Positions 61,101 to 64,000 of a stretch of DNA of 64,000 bases are shown piece by piece. Position 1 is the stretch's first letter; each line of letters opens with the position of its first letter. The notes under the pieces were generated by a model. The model saw only the letters and a list, made by a program, of their open reading frames with translations. It did not search any database and had not been told where the DNA came from. Made by a program: the position numbers and the translations under genes. The DNA lies in contig OY764266.1 of the NCBI GenBank assembly GCA_963668365.1, forward strand, positions 2,046,001 through 2,110,000. The letters run 5' to 3'. The DNA is from VXNE01 sp963668365. Lineage in GTDB: Bacteria; Pseudomonadota; Gammaproteobacteria; Pseudomonadales; Azotimanducaceae.

Positions 61101-62479
61101 ATTTCGACGACCAGGTCGAACTGCTGACGATCCAGCGATGCGTATGGACCGGCGCGGCGAATCGTCCGGTATGCCCCGTCGACGGTGCGCGTCTCCGATG
61201 CGGTCATCGAGACCAGGACCTGCGCCAGCACGTCGAGCGGATTCGAGATGACCGTCAGCGGCTCGATATCGCGGCCCCGCACCGCGTTCGCTATGGCGGC
61301 GGCGTCGAGGAAATCGCGCGCATGCGTGGGGAACAGCGCTCCCCGACTCGTGTCGCCGACGTTGTGGCCGGCGCGTCCGATGCGCTGCACCGACGAAGCG
61401 AGGGACGGCGGCGACTGCACCAGCACCACTTCGTCCAGGTCCCCGATATCGATCCCCATCTCCAGCGAATTGGTCGCGACGATGGCTTTCAGTTCGCCGT
61501 CCTTGAACCGGCGCTCCACCTCCGTTCGGACCTCGCGCGACAGGGAACCGTGATGGGCATACGCGATCGGGCTGACCACGTCGTCGTTCAGCTTGAGGGT
61601 GATCTTCTCCGTCAGTCGCCGGCTGTTGGCGAAGATCAGCGTCGAGCGGTTCGCATCGATCACGTCCCTGAACACGTCGGACAGCGGGTCCCACACCTTT
61701 TTCCCGTTCTCTGCGGCGTCACGCGCCGCTTTGGGAAAGCGCACGGCCAGTTCGATCTTCTTGTCCGTCGCCGAACGCACCGCGCCGACCTCGCGCGGCC
61801 GGTCGCGGATGTCGCTGCCGCCGACAAAACGCGCGACGGCTTCGATGGGCCGCACCGTCGCGGACAGCGCGATGCGCTGGAACTCGCCCGCGAGTTCCAC
61901 CAGCCGTTCGAGGCTCGTCGCGAGCGAGGCGCCGCGGCGGTTTTCGACGATGGAGTGAATCTCGTCGAGGATCACGGTCTCCACGGTCGACAGGGCCTGC
62001 CGTCCGCGCGTGGTGGTCAGCAGCAGAAGCAGGCTTTCCGGCGTCGTGATGAGGATTTCCGGCGGCCGGCGCAGCAGGCGCTGGCGTTCTCCCTGGGGCG
62101 TGTCGCCGCTGCGCGTCGCGGCGCGCACGCTCGGGAAGGTTTCCCCGCGGGCGTCGAAGACATCGCGAAGCTGCCGCAAGGGGTCGGTGAGATTGCGCTG
62201 GATGTCGTTGTTCAGGGCCTTCAGCGGGGAAACGTAGAGCACGCGCGTCGCTCCGGGCAGCGAGGCGCCGGTGGCGAACGCGTTGAGGGCCCAGAGGAAG
62301 GCCGTGAGCGTCTTGCCGCTGCCGGTCGGCGCGGTGATGACCAGGTGTTCGCCCGCCGCGATCCTGGGCCAGCTTTGCGCCTGGACGTCGGTCGGCGCCT
62401 CGAACCGGGAGGCGAACCAGGCCGCAACTGTTGGGTGAAAAGCGATATCTAGGGTCGCTGATTGCGAATTCGGCGGCAT
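58112..62479 (-). CDS. lhr: ATP-dependent helicase Lhr, full length
   Basis: A 1455-residue superfamily-2 helicase. Motif I is APTGSGKT (about residue 50), motif II LDEIHSIV (about 175), motif III ALSATV (about 203) and motif VI VQRIGRAGHN (about 370). The rest contains the winged-helix and Lhr-core regions and the long C-terminal domain of large Lhr. Length fits the large form, about 1500. Lhr unwinds RNA:DNA hybrids and has a role in DNA repair. ATG 62479, 49 bases after the stop of the SNF2-like gene. Confidence 0.95.
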   Translation of the reverse strand: MPPNSQSATLDIAFHPTVAAWFASRFEAPTDVQAQSWPRIAAGEHLVITAPTGSGKTLTAFLWALNAFATGASLPGATRVLYVSPLKALNNDIQRNLTDPLRQLRDVFDARGETFPSVRAATRSGDTPQGERQRLLRRPPEILITTPESLLLLLTTTRGRQALSTVETVILDEIHSIVENRRGASLATSLERLVELAGEFQRIALSATVRPIEAVARFVGGSDIRDRPREVGAVRSATDKKIELAVRFPKAARDAAENGKKVWDPLSDVFRDVIDANRSTLIFANSRRLTEKITLKLNDDVVSPIAYAHHGSLSREVRTEVERRFKDGELKAIVATNSLEMGIDIGDLDEVVLVQSPPSLASSVQRIGRAGHNVGDTSRGALFPTHARDFLDAAAIANAVRGRDIEPLTVISNPLDVLAQVLVSMTASETRTVDGAYRTIRRAGPYASLDRQQFDLVVEMLAGRYAGTRIRDLKPRVSFDRIRNTLKARRSAVFALYNAGGTIPDRGYYQLRHAESGALIGELDEEFVWEATIGQNFTLGTQNWRIERITHNDVLVRSAEPGAGAPPFWRAENIERSFYFSQRVGDFLEFANGLLAAAAEDELESHLRDKLAFEAIAAEELLDYLARQREVSGRDLPHRHHLLVEHIRTGPGGYAGPDRNQQIVLHTPWGGRVNRPVALAMEAAWRRRFDTEADIHADNFAIVAQVQDGVDPNSLLSLVTTANFESLLRESLEGSGFFGARFRECAGRALLLTRQRFNQRMPLWLTRMQAKKLLTAVRRLDNFPILLETWRACLSDEFDMPAAREALADLESGGIATSTAETSAPTPFAAGIAYDQLNRYMYADDTPERGAPSALSEDLIRQAVHDQRLRPTIAPGVIADFESKALRTAPGYAPQDAEDLAEWVKERVLLPEAESSALLADASWDMPDEVIRMARGSGTWLFHAEDAAHIETTLFGKARAPGDRQDPRDATQLFAEFIRFYGPRTIDELRALFPVEPGALDAVLASLVDSETLVEGPLVDGSDASHFCDAENLETLIRFQRAARRPALEPQPVRALPAFIAAWQRVGAKASENRLLDVAEQLRGFVAPLPFWLEDAWRARLAGFEPEMLSSAIANYGLTWRGAGRERITFGFEDALDALAPPAAATSGITSLFTDPAARYTFAQLMDASDLDAEAFNALFWKAVWGGHIVADGVLPLKAGAAQRFRLAGKLHSRSEVPSVSNRRLARARARRVARGWPGNWMLASGEPPSEDGAPDPVEALETAKDLGRVLLDRYGIVNRDIAAREGGVFRWRDLFRALRVMELSGEVAAGLFFEDLAGPQFALPGAVRELGHLPTARRATFWVNAVDPIAPTGLGLKWEGLPQRRAQNHLGFHAGELALVVENGGRRLRILLEPDDPGLDALGIDLAPILRRGRRAVIETINDLPARQSPYLEALGRHLDLAHDHRGIYVERSV

Positions 62480-62528
62480 AGGAGCGTGACCCTCAAACTG
62501 GAGTCAGCAGAAGGCCCTGGTCGAGGAT

Positions 62529-64000
62529 TTACCATGGGCGACTCAAGATCGATCGTTTCTCCTTGTCATCGAGCACATGCGCGCAGGACTCCCAATCAAC
62601 TGGTTGTACTTCGCGGTACCGCAAATCGAACGGATGTCTCTGCGGCACCATGTCTATCGTTCGTTTTGCTTCCTCCTGCTTGCCCAGCGCCACTTGAATC
62701 CAGACGTCTTCCAATGTGTCGGGTAATTGGCCGAAGAGTCGAGAGATGTTCTCAAGACGCTTGGAAAGCAGTTCGTGAACGCGATCCTCCACGGACCCCG
62801 CATATCGCATGTTGTAGATATCCACTTCTGACCGAACCTGACCGATACGCTGAATCCGCCCCTTGCGCTGTTCCAGTCGCGAAGGGCTCCACGGTAGGTC
62901 CAAGTTGATGAGAGTCCCGAGCCGTTGCAGGTTCAGCCCCTCCGATGCGGCGTCGGTGCCAAGCAGCAGATGCACTTCACCCCTGCGAACGGCGTCCTTC
63001 AACGCATCTCTTGGCAGGGATCCGAATTCGCCTTGATGCATGATGCCGGAGCGATCGGCACCGGCGTAGATGCCGATATGTTCTTCCTTGATCTCGTCCG
63101 CGAGTTGATTGGCGAGCCACCATATCGAGTCAAGATACTGGCTGAACACGATGCACCCTCTCTCAAGCCAACCGTCGTTGAGGAGCAGGCGCCGAACGAC
63201 GGCGTACTTCGGATCCCGCTCCAGATTCGACTCCATTGCTCGACCGACACGCAGCAGAGCATCGCGCTCCTGGGTCGTCAGCGTGCGTAGCTGATCGGTC
63301 GGCTCTTCGTCGTCATTGGCGACTTCCGTCCATCCATCGAGGATTCTTTCGACGGTCAAACGCGCCGCTTCCATGGTGCTCCCCATCCTGCGAAGCAGCA
63401 TCGTGCGGAAGAACCCCGTGTTGGCGCGTAGAGCTAGAAGTTCGCAGAACGTCTCGGCGTCGTGGTAGGCGTCCTCGAGGAACGGTGGCAGCCTGATGGC
63501 GTCAGCTTTAGATTCGCCGTGCAACCGAACACGGACGGGGTGGAGAAGTGGTGCACCGGTTGCGGGATCAATGGTGCTTTCCAAGTGATCCCGAGTCCGC
63601 CGGACGATAGCCCGAATGTAGGGATTGTGCTGTTCGACGAACCGGGGAAAACCGTTCTCGATCCGTTGCTTGTCGGGCGCGCGCAGCGTGTCGACAGTGT
63701 GACCCGCAGCGTAGGCATGGTCGTCGGACAGCGAAAGGGAACGGCGCAAAATCTCGAAATCCGACCCCTCAGATGCCGGAGGAAGCGGATTACGCACCCA
63801 ATCCCAGCGCTCATGGAAGCCGGTGGGTGAAGACGTCGTCCCGAGCAACAGGTCGAGGGATCGTCTGGCATTGCGCCAATGACTGCCCGGCGAGCCAAGC
63901 ACTGCGTCGGACCCTCGTGCCAGCACGTCAAGCAAGTCGTGGGCTTCGATTGGATGCAGTTGTACAGGTGTCGCGGTGGCGAGCAAGAGGCTCTTGGTGC
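62529..64000 (-). CDS. SNF2/RapA-like helicase, C-terminal half (5' end beyond window)
   Basis: About 490 residues are visible, beginning at motif III (SLLLATATPVQ) and continuing to the stop at 62529. Motif IV is VFSQYLDSIWWLA, motif V LLGTDAASEGLNLQ and motif VI QRKGRIQRIGQVR, the SWI2/SNF2 type. A helical region of about 250 residues separates the two helicase lobes, resembling RapA-like and phage-defence-associated helicases. Which one cannot be told without the N-terminus and its neighbours. Probably cotranscribed with lhr. Confidence 0.85.
   Translation of the reverse strand, partial: TKSLLLATATPVQLHPIEAHDLLDVLARGSDAVLGSPGSHWRNARRSLDLLLGTTSSPTGFHERWDWVRNPLPPASEGSDFEILRRSLSLSDDHAYAAGHTVDTLRAPDKQRIENGFPRFVEQHNPYIRAIVRRTRDHLESTIDPATGAPLLHPVRVRLHGESKADAIRLPPFLEDAYHDAETFCELLALRANTGFFRTMLLRRMGSTMEAARLTVERILDGWTEVANDDEEPTDQLRTLTTQERDALLRVGRAMESNLERDPKYAVVRRLLLNDGWLERGCIVFSQYLDSIWWLANQLADEIKEEHIGIYAGADRSGIMHQGEFGSLPRDALKDAVRRGEVHLLLGTDAASEGLNLQRLGTLINLDLPWSPSRLEQRKGRIQRIGQVRSEVDIYNMRYAGSVEDRVHELLSKRLENISRLFGQLPDTLEDVWIQVALGKQEEAKRTIDMVPQRHPFDLRYREVQPVDWESCAHVLDDKEKRSILSRPW

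Overview
The window is high-GC DNA from a gammaproteobacterium-like chromosome, probably an uncultivated environmental lineage. The basis is gene order: yrbG-kdsC-lptCAB-rpoN-hpf-ptsN-HPr, mreBCD-yhdP-tldD-pmbA, rplM-rpsI-petABC-sspAB and gatCAB are all laid out much as in Gammaproteobacteria. Outer-membrane genes (TonB receptors, Lpt, KdsC) show a Gram-negative envelope. No rRNA, tRNA or CRISPR array was recognised.

Layout. 1-2.7 kb: two ABC exporter half-transporters (minus). 2.8-9.6 kb: an iron-type signalling operon (minus) with ECF sigma, FecR, an STN-domain TonB receptor and a thioredoxin-like lipoprotein. 9.6-11.8 kb: an unknown gene split by an ISAzo13-type element. 11.9-15.2 kb: aldo/keto reductase, esterase lipoprotein and an enolase-superfamily enzyme. 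15.2-18.4 kb: gatCAB (minus). 18.6-27.6 kb: mreB, mreC, mreD, yhdP, tldD, pmbA (plus). 27.6-34.2 kb: LPS transport, rpoN and nitrogen-PTS genes (minus). 34.4-36.0 kb: an integrase-core IS. 36.1-38.7 kb: ibaG, hisD, zapE. 38.8-40.7 kb: an ISKra4-type IS. 40.7-45.6 kb: rplM, rpsI, the cytochrome bc1 genes, sspA, sspB. 45.9-50.6 kb: a metabolic cluster (isocitrate/isopropylmalate dehydrogenase-like, hydrolase, acyltransferase, DUF3604). 50.6-57.5 kb: an accessory region with a MITE, a retropepsin-like protein, a second TonB receptor, and a small HicAB island beside a flavin-dependent oxidoreductase. 57.6-64 kb: a HIT protein, full-length Lhr helicase and the C-terminal half of an SNF2/RapA-like helicase.

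The most unusual feature is a set of small palindromic repeats placed inside and between essential envelope genes. A 45-bp unit (15 codons) carrying an 8-bp-stem hairpin occurs eight times in tandem and in frame at the 3' end of lptA. The same unit, three times, forms nearly the whole mreB-mreC spacer and appears to supply the mreC ribosome binding site. One degenerate inverted copy lies in frame in yhdP. A different palindromic insert of about 15 codons interrupts kdsC. Separately, a 269-bp element with 34-bp terminal inverted repeats and two internal foldback arms supplies the stop codon of the neighbouring protease-like gene. A 1.1-kb HicAB/HTH island is flanked by 39-bp copies of the 3' end of an oxidoreductase gene, like an integration at a gene end.

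All calls were made by eye from translated sequence and motif recognition. No database search, folding or alignment was run.
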